NCBI GenBank assembly: GCA_902806565.1
Contig: CADCXA010000044.1
Location: forward strand, 186,001 to 250,000
Source: Hypoxylon rubiginosum
Lineage: Eukaryota > Ascomycota > Sordariomycetes > Xylariales > Hypoxylaceae
Reading direction: 5' to 3'
Length of the DNA stretch: 64,000 bases
The notes beneath the pieces are model-generated. The model was not told the origin of the DNA, did not search any database, and was given only the letters and a program-made list of their open reading frames with translations. This document shows positions 10,878-22,858 of the stretch, piece by piece (position 1 is the first letter of the stretch; the number at the start of each line of letters is the position of its first letter). Made by a program: the position numbers and the translations under genes.

Positions 10878-11615
10878 TCAATGATATTCGCCCTCGTTGT
10901 CGTCGTCATGGTAGGAGTCCGTCGTATTCCGCACCTGCATCCATCCATCCAGCGTATTCTCAAAGTCACAAAGATCGGCGTCTTCAACGGGGGGATTGGT
11001 GGTGATGGTCATCTGGATGCTGTCGTAGGAGTGCTCGAACATCTCCACAAGAGACTGGAACGCTTTGCAGTGGGCGCGGGTGGAGTGTTGAAACTCCTCG
11101 TCAGATGTATCGCAGACTCGTAGGGCCGAGTAGCGTAGCAAGTCTTCCCAAAATTTGCCGTCTCTTGCTCTATTATTCTGGAGCTCGCCGTCATCGAGGT
11201 CCCAAGCTCTGGTAATGTTCCCAAAGATTCGGGCCACACCGTTCACGATCTCCCCGTGACTCGCTGTTCGAAGGGCTGACACGGGTTTATCCAAGATAAG
11301 CCAAGCCCAAGCGTCGAAGTCAATGCCAGGTCTGTCCCACTGACAGATTTGAAGGCCGTAGCGGCGAAAAGCAGCCATCAAGTTGGCATAAGCCTCCTTG
11401 TCATAGCTGTGATTCATCGTGTTCGTGTGCGACGTCGTCGATCTTCTGGAAAAGGCTACACTCGTTACCATATCATTAGCTATTTCCCATAGCATACTTA
11501 AATTTACAAATGCGTAGTAGTTAAGGAGACATACCAAATCGATCCAATGTTCAGTGGTGGTGATGATGTTGCTGGTAAGAATCGAATCTTGCAGAGGGAA
11601 CTGCTTGCTGCTCAT
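10878..11615 (-). CDS. hypothetical protein
   Basis: An open frame of 245 residues on the minus strand that I do not recognise. The C-terminal 180 residues look protein-like, with tryptophan- and aspartate-rich segments such as GIDFDAWAWLILDK and a very acidic tail. The part upstream of about 11420 contains a good donor (GTATGT) and a branch-like GCTAAT, so the first residues may be intronic. The true start may be the ATG at 11417, giving 179 residues. No signal peptide or membrane segment is evident in the shorter form. Start and exon structure are uncertain. Confidence 0.4.
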   Translation of the reverse strand: MSSKQFPLQDSILTSNIITTTEHWIDLVCLLNYYAFVNLSMLWEIANDMVTSVAFSRRSTTSHTNTMNHSYDKEAYANLMAAFRRYGLQICQWDRPGIDFDAWAWLILDKPVSALRTASHGEIVNGVARIFGNITRAWDLDDGELQNNRARDGKFWEDLLRYSALRVCDTSDEEFQHSTRAHCKAFQSLVEMFEHSYDSIQMTITTNPPVEDADLCDFENTLDGWMQVRNTTDSYHDDDNEGEYH

Positions 11616-13218
11616 ATAGAAAATTTGCCAGGCTTCGCCAATATTGTTGACCTAAGGGCATCGACAATTCGGGGATGTATCCTCGTCTTCAAAGGCGCGT
11701 ACCGCTATGCCAAGTGGACTACGTCCATGGCCATCCCATTACCCCTGGATCCCAGAATATGTACTATTTGTTTTCACTTGGTGGATTACAACTACCGCTA
11801 ATGATTATTATACTATAAGGCTGGTACGCAATAGATTCCCATTGTTCTAACTACGGTCACGATAGTATCTTGGAACCTGCTGTAGATTACATATATTTTT
11901 GGAGATATGCGTCCTTGGTTTGTTCCTCCTGGTGATGACAATACGTACCGGCAACGGCTTGTACGAAGTAGAGGAAACTATGACTTTGCACTTGTGTATA
12001 TTTATATATGAAGACGATCAATGGTGCTTAGGTGTCCTTAAAAACATTGGAGCTTTTTGCCGTGAGCAAAACACTTGTTGTGAAAATCGACCTGCTCCAT
12101 CCATTTATATGTCTGCTAGCGCAATGCTTTTCACTCTTTGCTCATCCCATCTAAAGATTCATCATATAAATAAGCAACAAGCATGTACGTCAATAGTTTA
12201 TTGTACTCTTTCAACTAACGTACTAGTTTATTAAGGCTCAGTGGAGCTCTTGTCGACGATACGTATGTCGTAGTGTTGCCGAGTAGAGCAATTTGTATTC
12301 ACAGCAAAAACTAACCATTAACAAGTAACAGTACTTTTAATGCCCCAAGGATATTACTAGATGTCCTAGTCACGCAAGTAGATCAAATACGTAAGTCTAT
12401 GTACGTTGCCTTCAAATCAAGAATCTCACAAACCACCTTTCCCCTACGTTATAGTAAACGCTTAAGCCACCAATAGAGAAACTAAACGCCTATATTACGT
12501 TACGGCTATGAAGCTCTTTATTACCTAAGTTGATGTATTTAGGTACTTTGTGGTTAATAAATATTATTGAACTTCTATTTGTTTCCAATAGAATCCGGTA
12601 CGGTGCTCCGGCCCGTGCCGTACCGTCAATATATCTCCCGTATCCCTCTCATCGTCAGGTTACCCTCCTCTTCTACAATTTTTAGAATAACCATTAACGT
12701 CCAAATTAGATACTGCAGTAGACTACTACCTAAATAAGGTACTATTGTGATGTTTCCCTCGGTCTAGAGGCAAATACGGGGATCTCTTTATGATCTTCCC
12801 AGTAACAAGCAGTCCCCCTCGCTTCTCAGTGTTCCCTGCCTTAAACTCTTCCTTCCTCGTGAGTTCTCAGGTACAGGTACCTTCCTGTAACTCACTATTT
12901 AAATTTACCTCACCAAATCGATGGTTAATAGGCTTTAGTCCACCACACAATACAAACCCTAATTCTTTCCACAACAACCTAGACTCTCACACAATCTCCA
13001 TACACAATCCATCAGTATTCAAAATCCCAAAATATTCTCTAAACCCTTAACAAAAAGTCTACACACGCATCAAACAGACTTGATACACCCTCCTAAATCG
13101 GACGCCTGTTGGCCGTGATTCCTCCATAACACAATAAAATTTACCATCCAAAAGGATACCTACCTGGTACACTAACACACTCAGTACCTAAAACCCTACA
13201 TAGCCAACAAAGCCAATA
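11616..13218. other. gene-free stretch
   Basis: A+T-rich intergenic DNA without a recognisable gene. The last 200 bp before 13219 are C/A-rich and pyrimidine-rich, as in fungal promoters and 5' leaders. Confidence 0.5.
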
Positions 13219-13713
13219 ATGGCTCAGCAACAAACCGGCCAACAACTCCTCGAGCGTTCCATGGCTCGATGGAACGACAACGTGATGGTCTCACGCTTGA
13301 CAGACCTCCCTTACTTCGACACCGGCCAGTGCCGCCGCGTGCCTCGCGGCCGAGAGGTGCATGCTCTGAAGGAACTTATCCTCGCCGGAGGCGCCGACAT
13401 CGTCACGCCTTTGGTCGTTTGTAAAGCAGTGAGCGACCTCTTCTACTGTACCTGCGACGCCCTCCAGCACTTCGGCGACAGCCACGACGACATCTGGCCG
13501 ATCGTCTGGGAGACGGGCCCGTGGGGGCAAGAAGCAAACCAATACGCCGACCCCACGGCCCTGAAGATCGCGGTCGAGCTGGTGCAAGGTACCGCGTACG
13601 ACGTGGTGATCAGACCTCGAGCTCGACCTCGCTCCGGCGAGCCGCCCCGCGACCGGCGAAGACTCGACACGAGCTGCGAAGAAGAGAAGCGCACCGCCGC
13701 CCTCGTATCCTAA
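13219..13713 (+). CDS. hypothetical protein, possibly truncated by C-to-T nonsense changes
   Basis: A 164-residue open frame with an ATG in a typical fungal leader context. I do not recognise it. Residues 1-130 have balanced composition; the rest is arginine/glutamate-rich. Reading on in the same frame beyond the TAA at 13711-13713 gives a coiled-coil-like stretch (TAELDKPTAERETAIA). A second TAA follows at about 13771, then more charged sequence. Both stops could derive from CAA glutamine codons, so the gene may once have been longer. Confidence is moderate that it codes or coded for a protein and low for function. Confidence 0.45.
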   Translation: MAQQQTGQQLLERSMARWNDNVMVSRLTDLPYFDTGQCRRVPRGREVHALKELILAGGADIVTPLVVCKAVSDLFYCTCDALQHFGDSHDDIWPIVWETGPWGQEANQYADPTALKIAVELVQGTAYDVVIRPRARPRSGEPPRDRRRLDTSCEEEKRTAALVS

Positions 13714-13856
13714 CGAGGTGCGGCTACAGCCGAGCTGGATAAACCTACAGCTGAGCGGGAAACCGCTATAGCCTAACTCAACGAGGCGGACCAGGACCAC
13801 GAGAAGCAAAAGGACAATGGTGGGCCTGGTCCGCCTGAAACCCGACTATCAGCGGA

Positions 13857-13952
13857 CTGCCGGTGTCTGAACAAGGGTTGGCAGAACACTGCCGGTGTCT
13901 GAACAAGGGTTGGCAGAACACTGCCGGTGTCTGAACAAGGGTTGACAGAACA
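13857..13952. repeat. 32-bp tandem repeat, three copies
   Basis: Three contiguous copies of a 32-bp unit begin at 13857, 13889 and 13921, each starting CTGCCGGTGTCTGAAC. The third differs by one G-to-A change. A G-run follows directly. It lies downstream of the hypothetical gene at 13219. Confidence 0.95.
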
Positions 13953-16140
13953 CTGGGGGGGGGGTTCTTGCCGGCGCTACCATACGGCAAGCAAATCGGT
14001 ATCCCGACGACAACGATCACCATCGCAACCCAAATACTCCCCTTTACCTTTGTTCCTTCCTTATGAACGAGTACCTACACCCAAGTTAACTCTACACGGG
14101 TTCCTACTGCTCATCGTCCAGCAGCTACTTCGTCTCTGGATTCACGCGTTGCTTCTTTTTAATCTGCGCAGAGTTCATGTTCTTTCCGATGTACCTAAAT
14201 AATACCGTTGAGTTATATAACAAACCAACAAAAAAGGCACAACTAAATCATCAACCAGTATATTGACTACTACTCTATCTAGTGTCTGAATAATGCGTGT
14301 CTAGTAGTTCTTAACCAAGGTTATAATTATCCACCCCAGGCCATGAGATGATCGAGCATGTAGTATACCACATTTCCTTTTCCTATCTAGCCTCTTCAAT
14401 CCTCAGATAGCTTAGGATTTCCTCATCGGTAGTGCAAGACATCCCGTCCACCAACGTAGCCGATAGTTGCATCATGAGCTACTTATCCCCCCCTTCCCTC
14501 GGTGATTGTAGCACGACCTGTATCGTCTAGAGCTGCTGCTTCAAGTAACGCCGCTGTCTCGATGACACTTGCGTATGTTCCAAACGTCCGCAGCGAGAAG
14601 CTTTGGAAAGATCGTAAAAGAGACGTCGAGTTGATGTCAGGGCTGGGAAAATCCGGTCCTGGGGGAAAGATGTGGCTAGGAGGCCTCGTCATCTGTCTTC
14701 TATTGGAGGTATATAGCGTCCACGTGAAATTGTTAGGTAGAATGACCAACACAACTTAGGGAGTATAGACGAGAATCCCCTACGTGCTATCTCTTGTCGG
14801 ATAGAAGACATTATAGATATTCTCAGATTTTGGTTTATTTCATCGTTGGCCATTGCATAGAACAATGCTATTTGGGGAATGTTCACAAAGTGGGGTTTTT
14901 GGGCCAGCTAGCAACCCGGCTATCAGTCGTCACTTCGAGAAGCCATTTACTTTATACAAGCTTAGTTTTATTATTATTTTTGCTTTATATAATGCAATTA
15001 ACTTATAATTTAATAAACATGAGGCTAACTATGCGATAAGGGAAACAATTGTGTCGTTGCTCGAGGAGTTATGAACTCAAGGGTCTACTAAGCTGCGGGT
15101 ATAGGACCAAGGGGCTTTTCAATACTATCCCTTCTCTCGTACTATTAGACTTGCATCCTCAGGAAATACTCTCAGTGTCGTTTGGAAAATAGTACTACTT
15201 TTGTTTCTCACGGTCTGGCTATGTGGTTAAATAAAATATGCGACAAAGGCGTTACGAATAGCTTCAAAATATTTTTAAGATATGCGGGGCCATATTGCAG
15301 AAACACTCTGCGAATACTCTCTAAACAGCATTGCTCATTAGTTACTACATGTAGTTACGTAAACTGTTCGATATAGCATCAGATCAGCCACTTAGTTAGC
15401 ATTGTGTAGGGGCTCCGTTGGTCCCTCTGCTGTCTTGTCTCAGCTAACAAGACGAACGGCTACCCAGCAGGAAGACAAGAGGATATCACAACAGCAGCGA
15501 AGAATGCCAAAATAGACTCTGTAAATAAATAAATAAAAAAACCAGACTCGTCAAATTCATGCAGTTTATGCAATGGTGGTATCATGTCTTTCGGTACAAA
15601 CACAATAATATGCTCTCTGCTAAGCAAGCAAAGTAAAAAAAACAAAGGGAATCGAAGAAAAAAAGGAGCGGGCCCCATGCATGGGCTTTGATGCTTATCC
15701 ATCTCCCGTCCCGTCTTCTCCTTCTGCTGATGTTTGATATTGATATCGGTCCTCTCCGTTTGCTTCGGACTGAAACATAAAAACGGTGGGACGAACAGCC
15801 TCTATAGAACAGACAAAACCGCGTGCTGTCTGAACCTTCCGCTTTTCCTAAGCCAATCCCCTCTTTACTATCTACAGCTGACTGTTCAGCGACTCGGCGG
15901 AGCTAGCCGAGCTACTCCCCTATCCATGTTCTCTTCTCTCTCTCGGTCCCGACTCTTCGATATTGAACCGGATCTTGGTCTCTCATTAGGTATGTTGCCA
16001 CTCCCTCCCTTCCGATATTACTTGCTCACTTCCGCCCTTCGAGATACTTGGGATATTTTTCTATCAAATGTGGTAATTCAATCGCATGACCGGCTCTGCA
16101 GGTCCCGAAACGCCGACGCAATCCCAAAACGTGCCATCTT
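13953..16140. other. gene-free stretch
   Basis: No supported gene. It contains one copy of a degenerate dispersed repeat at about 15028-15112 and otherwise A+T-rich sequence. The last few hundred bases are the likely 3' flank of the minus-strand PIP kinase gene. Confidence 0.5.
15028..15112 (+). repeat. degenerate dispersed repeat, copy 1
   Basis: The stretch TATGCGAT..GGAAACAA, then a GAAC block, then GCTGCGGGTATA, aligns in order with 43759-43844. Most differences are transitions. The family is unknown. Confidence 0.4.
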
Positions 16141-19100
16141 TTATTTGGGGAGGGGCGGTAAAGCCTTGTCGAGACTGTCGCGGCTGATCCTGTCTCTCAA
16201 GTATCTGCCCGCACCGCTGCCGCCGCTGCTTCCGCTTCGTTTCCTCCCTTCTTCGTAACTACCATCAGGTTCGAGGTAACTCGACTTCGGCGGTGTGGGC
16301 GGCCCCCTGCCTCCAATCCCGTGAGGTCCTAATTTGGTGAATCCATCCTGTCTTTCTGCTGGAGACGGAGTGTAAGGTCTAGATTCGCTAGCGCTATCAC
16401 CGCGGCTCCGTCCGCCAACCGAGTTCGCCTCGGCTGTCTCCTCGACAACCGGTAGAACCGCATGGGAACTAGTTCTTCCACCCGGAGAGATAGCTGTCGT
16501 TATCTTGCGTTCCGGGACTTGTTCCTCCCTAGCAACGTCTTTCTCTTTCTTGGTAGCCTTTTTAAGAGCCTTCTCTATAGTAGGGTTTGGTTCCGGCGAG
16601 TTCGGGCTTCTCATACCTGGCGGTGCCGGAGGCAGATATGATGGCGCAGGTGGCGCGCTACTTGACCCTGGCGCCTGGAGGGTTTCTCGCTTAGCCTGCT
16701 CCATTTCAGCCGATGAAATAGCGGCAGCAACCTCACGGTCATGCGCATCCCTCGCAGCCTCTTCTGGCGACATCGTAATGCCAGACATGAACTTGATAAA
16801 TCGTTCGCCATACTCCTCAGGTGGAAGGGCGGATATCTGAGTGCGATCACTGGACAGGCCTTTCCAAAAATGCTCGATTTTCTTGATGACTCCGTACTGT
16901 GATTTAAGTCAGTTTCGAGGTCGGAGCTTCAAAGCGGATTTGACAAAAAATAATTATTAGACGCTGTGAAGTCATCGAACTTACATGTGTCAGACAGTCA
17001 ATGACTCCGAGGTAATAGACCTCTTCGCCTGGATCATTGTCTTCATGGGTCGCCCGTAGGCCACCGTCATCGCTGTAGAATAGCCCGCCCCGACTATGAC
17101 CTTCGGCAAGTTCGTCTGGCATTTTATTGTTGGTTTGGCCCATGGGTACAGGCCGTTCAGCTTTGATCATCTGTCTCAACTCCCTAGCTTTGCGCGCATT
17201 TTCCAATTTCGAAGGCGTTCTCATCAAGACGGAGCTGGGATTGAACTCTTCATCTGCTGGATCGTCCCCCCCTGGATTGAATACCTGCAGTGTTTTGTCT
17301 CGAAGATTCTCCTCGTTACCTTTTCGCAAATCGTGGATGCCGATTAGAAGAGAATAATCCATGATCTTTAGTTTTTGGAGAAGCCGAACATCCTTTTCAA
17401 GCTGCTGCAAGAATAGCTGTTTCTTCTGTAACCCTAGTTCAAGATGCCTTTTCCGTCGTAGCCAGTTTAGATCCTTCAGTGTAGCCCGTGGATTCTTTTC
17501 AAGGTTATCTTCTCGGTAATCTCGTCCCACCGTTGAACCTTTCAAATCAAACGTCGTGTGGATATCGCGGTGAGGAGGAAATAGATTGTTCATGACGACA
17601 AAATGTATCTTCTTGCCGTAGGGCATCTTGACTCGATGCAGGCCGTAGAATTGGGAAAGGAGCGTGTTCGGGTTGTCAGTAACATGTTCATAATAGTCCT
17701 TTAAGACCTTCCTCAAGAACTTATGTTCGGCATGATGGATAGTCTTGATAATATACTTGTAGTCTCGGGAGAAGTAAAAGAAGCTTCCACTCTTTCCTGG
17801 CGAGCCAAGCTCGGATAGAATGTATTTGCCTGTTAGCGACATAAGATAATCGGCAGGATCCAACCTAAAGAGTGCACGAAGATGCCGGAAGACCCAGGGC
17901 GCATAATCCTTGAACTTGAAGTCATATTTTGCCGAGGGGACTAATTCGTTGCCCGCGCTGCTCACATTAGCAAACATCCGACGAGGGAACTATTAGGGGG
18001 GAGACCATACATGTCAAACGTCGATTTCTGCTTAGTTTCGAAGTCGGCATCGGTCAACGGGCGGTCGAGTTTCGCGTTCGTGCGGGATACAGATACCCGA
18101 ATACCAGTTAACATGTTGTACGCCGTCGTCCAGTTGGCGTGGTTCTCATCCACCTTGGTGCCGACTAAAACCCTATCGTCGTCCTCCTCTTCTCTCCTCT
18201 TCTTCTTGGCGCGTTTCTGACGGTACGCCTCAGCCCACCTCAGCGCATCATCGTCTGGTAATATTTCGTCGCGAGGAAGATCGGAGTGCAAGGAACGTGT
18301 ATTCCGCCTTCCCAAGTTAAGAGACGCCCGGCGTTGCGAGGGCCCAGCTCCAGTAGGCGAGAACCTACCACTCGTATATGCGGTGTCGTTGCTATCCCTC
18401 GACCCTCGTCCGGGAGGAACCCTAGGAACCTCGAGAGTATGTCTATGCTTCAGTCCGGCCGTGGGCGGTTGCAGCGCCGACGTTGATGCAGAGGCACTCG
18501 TACCGGTCGACGGGTAATGCGAAGGGGCGGAAAATCTCTGTGGCGAAGGAGTATTGCGCTGAGCTGAGTCGGAAGAAGGCGTGGTCGGCGTTAGATACGG
18601 GCTGGGTAGGAGGTAGCTAGGAATTGAACTGTTAGGGTATGCGGAGGCTAGAGTGCTGCCGTGAGTGCCATCCACATTTAGTACATCGCCGTTGTTCAGC
18701 GACCTTCGCTGTGGTTCGGCGGGGGGTTGTTGCACAGAAACACGAGATGACGATTCCACGGAGGACCGCTTTAGTTGGGGATCAGACATGCTCTGACGTT
18801 GGCTTTCAGAAGCCGGAGAAACTCCATTGGCAACGGCTTGGCGGTCAGACGAGTTCCTTGTGAACAAAGGAGCCTTCACACTGGAAGAATATTTCGAATC
18901 GAGACCAACAGTAGCCATACTGTTCGAGTCTTTGCTCGACCTGCCATTGGGCAAGGGGGTCATGCTGGAAGGATGCGACCCATTCGCATTCATTCGAACC
19001 CGCGGGTCGGAACTGCGAGAAGAATGCGAGGAGGAATTATCATCGAAGCTCTCGTTGGTGTCAATCGTGCTAGACAGTGGTCGGGAGAGGATGGTTTCTT

Positions 19101-19206
19101 TGGGGCTTGTCAACTTGTGAAAGCTAGACTCGTGGTCTCCGAGATGAAGGACGCCGGCGTTGGGAGAATATACGGGAGAATTCTCGTCATTTACAAACGT
19201 AGGCAT
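16141..19206 (-). CDS. MSS4/its3-like: phosphatidylinositol-4-phosphate 5-kinase
   Basis: Exons 18011-19206, 16985-17957 and 16141-16896 (minus strand) give 974 residues. The 53-bp and 88-bp introns have good donors (GTATGG, GTAAGT), branch sites and CAG acceptors. The first 400 residues are a serine/proline-rich disordered extension. The kinase core follows: the G-loop region [10 protein letters not shown] with ATP-binding Lys470, DLKGSTVGR at about 536-544, MDYSLLIG at about 598-605, and the activation-loop end [16 protein letters not shown] spanning the second intron. The enzyme makes PI(4,5)P2 at the plasma membrane for actin and endocytosis. A proline-rich tail ends the protein. The ATG at 19206 was chosen because the frame upstream has no ATG. 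Family call is firm; the N-terminus is slightly uncertain. Confidence 0.93.
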
Positions 19207-20895
19207 ATTTCGCTTCCGCAGTTCGGGCGTCGTTCGAGAGGGATTCCAAACGAAGACACCTGAAACCCTCGCCCGCAAGTTGGGAGTTGTCAAAAGGGGG
19301 AGTTGTATTCGATCGGGCGAGGGATATGCGGCGCGTGGTGATAGGGTCAAATGGTGAGGAAGATAATAGTGTTGACTTAGTCTTTTGCTTCGAGGTTGTT
19401 TGCTATAATTGGTACCAAGAGACCTTGAAGATAGGGGGCAGGTTCGAAGATGCGAATGAGATTGTTGTCGTGTAAACGGGTAACCAAGAAAGTTGGCAGC
19501 TGAGTGGATACAGGCATAAACTCGATATGATTGGCTGTTACGTAGGTGGGCAGGGGGGAATAATGCGTCTTAACTGCATAACTCAGCCACGTCCTAAGCC
19601 TCGCCCTGCTCGTTCTAGCATATGTGAATTATGACAGAATGCTACGGAATAGAAGAATTATTAATAAGGTCGGCGAGGTTTATTTAGGTACTGGATATGA
19701 CGGGAATGGGTACTACCTGAGTAATAAGGGATAATTGAATCCAGGGACATGGAATCATCGCATGTTCGCCAGATCTCAGCTCGGACGAACTTAAAGAAAT
19801 TTGCTAAATTCTGAGTTCAAAAAAACAAAATACGAATTTATTTCCTTGTGAAAATTGAGATGCGACCTGTCAGCTAGCATCTATCCAGCACGCAACTATG
19901 TTTAGCTACCTCCTACCTAACGCTTAGCTACTTTGGGCTATCTTACTCACATAGCAGACCCTACCCAAGTCAGTTAGATCGGTTGGGTGTTCGCGGTATT
20001 TTACTGAAATTGCTGGAACGTGGAACGGAGCCCAAGTCTCGAGTCTAGAAAACTTGGGGTGGTTTTCTAGCGTCAGACTTCGTCCGATATGCACTTAATT
20101 TTGCTGCAGCTATTGCATTTGCCGTACGAAGTACAGGCGTGTCTTTTCAGTGGCGCACGTCAGGGGCTGGACGGGGGCATTATTATTTCTTGGTACCACA
20201 CCTTCGGGCTGATGGACCCTGGAACTAGGTAAAAAAGGGTAAAAAAAGGGAGAGCCAGCCAGCCTGTCCCGTCACAACCTAGCAGGACCTGAGATTAACA
20301 CAATTCGTATCCATTCTAGTGTATTGAATTATGTCATATTCCATGAAATTGTTGATCAACTCTCTGACTATTTTGTATCTTGCTAAAAACCCATATTCCT
20401 AAAATAATGAACGACATGTCTGATACTTCTATTTACGTGATACATGCTTCTAAAGGTTTCCTCAGCGTCGTCGGCCCCCCTGAGACCTCAATCTCCGATC
20501 TTATGCAAGCTCACTGCAAGTTGAAGGAGTTTGCCGACCTGCCGACTTGGCCCGTTTTTGCAAAGATTGGGAACCCATTTCTACCAATTCTATGCATCGC
20601 CAGCCACAATTTTAAATTGACATGTTCAGCTCGACAAGGTTCCTATGCGTTGGTCTATTCTATCACTTTGCCGACACTCCGGTACAAGTTCACTAATTTC
20701 CCCTCAGGGCTCAAGGCTGACGTACGGGACATCGTAAAAGACGATTTAGCACTGAGGAGTTTTGCCTTTATATAGGTACCTACCTTCCAGAGACATGTCT
20801 CGGAGTCTGAGACCATTCATCCTCATGGTGATCCTAGATTCACCAGTGTCAAGTCACTTTTGTCGGCTTTCGACTTGTAATTCAGGCTCCCTTTT
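19207..20895. other. intergenic stretch
   Basis: Promoter side of the PIP kinase gene plus A+T-rich DNA. An open frame with an ATG at 20407 runs 122 codons to 20775, but it shows no motif and is not called as a gene. Confidence 0.45.
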
Positions 20896-21215
20896 TCATC
20901 CAGAGCCAAGCCAAGCCGACGGCATTGCACTGCCGGTATCGATCGCCCTGTGGATTATGCCGGCCGCAGACTCGTGAGACGCACTGTTGATCCGTGCGAT
21001 ACGAAAAGCTTCTCGTTGGTCGGCTCCGTAGGTCGTATTCCCTAGACCCATAGCATTGCAACCTCCGTTGACCAATGCTGTCACTCAAGAACCTCATCTT
21101 TCGGCGTGCATAGAGCTGAATCCGCGAGGTCAAATAAGATATAGTCGGCTGTGAAGATAAGTTCTTCGCCCGGCTCTCGAAGCCCGAATGCAAAAGCGCC
21201 TTTCGCGGTATCAAC
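20896..21215 (-). pseudogene. unidentified broken coding remnant
   Basis: On the minus strand one frame (about 21215-21090) reads GTDVLIVDTAKGAFAFGL and then an acidic segment ending in a TGA. A second frame continues at about 21080-20896 with NGGCNAMGLGNTTYGADQ and ends SAWLGSG. Both pieces have protein-like composition and join with a single-base shift. I do not recognise the family. It may be a frameshifted relic or a chance pair of open frames. Confidence 0.3.
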
Positions 21216-21553
21216 TATTAATACGTCCGTACCACCACTGAAGTTGATTCGAGTATAAACTCACCATCAGACTAGAAAATAGGCAACTTGATTCAAAGAC
21301 ATTCTAGCCACAATTTAGCAATTTACTATCAACTATAAGCAGCCAAACTCAGACTAAAGTGCCATGATCCCAAATCCCCGAGTCCCTTCTTATATAGACA
21401 TAGTATAGCGGAAGGGAGAGTTCTCATATATGCCATTTTCCGATCCCAAACTCCATCCAATGTCCATATATGTTATGTACAATAATCGTAGACATTTATA
21501 TAAACAGACCGGACCGCCAATTTAAATCTGCTAGATGGGGAAAGGCAAGATTT

Positions 21554-22013
21554 TCATGACTTCTTCGCGAGCAGATCCCCCGCCCCCTCGACAGCCACCC
21601 TGTTTGCGCCCTCCTTTTCTAACCGCTCGAGGGTCGTCCTTTTCTTGTGCTCGGCGACTCGGTACCGCTTGAAATACGTCACCTTGGGAGGAAATAGGTT
21701 AGCCACATATACTACTAGAAGAAAGAGAAAGCGACAGGAAAGGGGAAGAAGGAGAGAGAAAAAAGAAACGTACCCAAGCGCTGGCGCAATTGTCCTCGAA
21801 CGCCTTATGTTCCGTCGCGCACTGCTTGTCGGCGATCTTCTTGCCGTCGGCGCTCAGCGAGTCGACGACGTTGTTCTTGTCCAGGCACCGGTAGAAGCCG
21901 TCGCGCGCGTCCCAGCACTGCTTGCGCTCCGTCCGGTCGGGCGCCCGGGCGCCGGTGCGCACTTCTTCCTTGCGCTTCTCGTCGGCCGACGGGGTGAGGC
22001 CGAAGAAGCCCAT
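21554..22013 (-). CDS. COA6: cytochrome c oxidase assembly factor 6
   Basis: Exons 21774-22013 and 21554-21682 (minus strand) give 122 residues. The 91-bp intron has donor GTACGT, branch GCTAAC and acceptor AAG. The twin-cysteine CHCH core is C33-x9-C43 and C65-x10-C76, the CX9C/CX10C arrangement particular to Coa6, with CWDARDGFYRCLDKNN in the first helix. Coa6 acts in the mitochondrial intermembrane space and helps copper delivery to Cox2 during complex IV assembly. The second exon encodes VTYFKRYRV and a basic/acidic tail. No presequence is expected, because import uses the Mia40 disulfide relay. Confidence 0.93.
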
Positions 22014-22858
22014 GATAGGTAGCTAGCTCTTAAATATGTGGCGAGATTCGTATGAAGCTCGATGTTGCTTTAGGATAGCTCGTCCATAGGGATATTAGCC
22101 AATTCGTTGCAGCCAGTCGCTTGTGCGGAGTGACGTTGTTGTCTTCAAAGATAAAATACTGCGGGACGAGTTATCGAAAGCTATCAGAAGCTTCAATGCT
22201 GCTGATAGCCAAGCATCGGAGCTTGGTGATTATATAATACAAGTGCGGCTTTCAAGGCAGGAGCTTGTCTAAAGAACGCTAGTCTACTCTGGGCCTAGCA
22301 GTTTATAGTTTAATTTTTTACTATGTAATTTGAGTACCTACATGTACCTACGAGCCCCTGCGTCACCCTTTTCCCGTAGTCCCCGTCATCCCGGGAGCCG
22401 CCTTGATCGATGATTTGTGGGTGAAGATTGAATGAACACTGACAACAGACAAGGCGCATGATTATTAGCATTGGCCTTGCCTAACCTCTACCAAATTAAA
22501 CTGTACTCTATGTTCAAGATTCAATATTCAAGATTCGAAACCCTCGATGACTTTTCTTCCTTTCACTAGGTACGACTAGATTACCATACTCCGACTTCCG
22601 ACCGTCTAATCCTACGAGCCACGCGCCTGTTGGTTCGATTCGAAAGTTCTCATCTGGCATCTACCTAGACATGATTTCCTCATAACGCGTCGCCGAAACA
22701 AAACGAAGAACCTCGACTTTTCCCTTCTATCCATTCCTTCAGACCCCTTTTTTTCCTTTTTATTTCTTGACGACATCAGAAACGAGACGAATCTCTTACG
22801 ACTACCTACCTACCTACCTCCCCTTGCTCGACGCCTACATCCAAAAAAAAAGACCTAT
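22014..22858. other. divergent intergenic region between COA6 and SYS1
   Basis: Shared promoter region of two divergently transcribed genes. A short CTAC/CTACC microsatellite lies at about 22800-22820 in the SYS1 leader. No other gene is seen. Confidence 0.6.

Noticed and set aside
13857..13952. CRISPR-like array (three 32-bp repeats)
   Set aside because: Copies are directly adjacent with no spacers, in eukaryotic DNA.
19207..19350. Upstream extension of the PIP 5-kinase by 48 residues
   Set aside because: The frame is open but begins with TTG; the first ATG is at 19206, so the extension was not used.
20407..20775. 122-codon open frame with ATG
   Set aside because: No motif, no splice or leader context and A+T-rich surroundings; could be chance.
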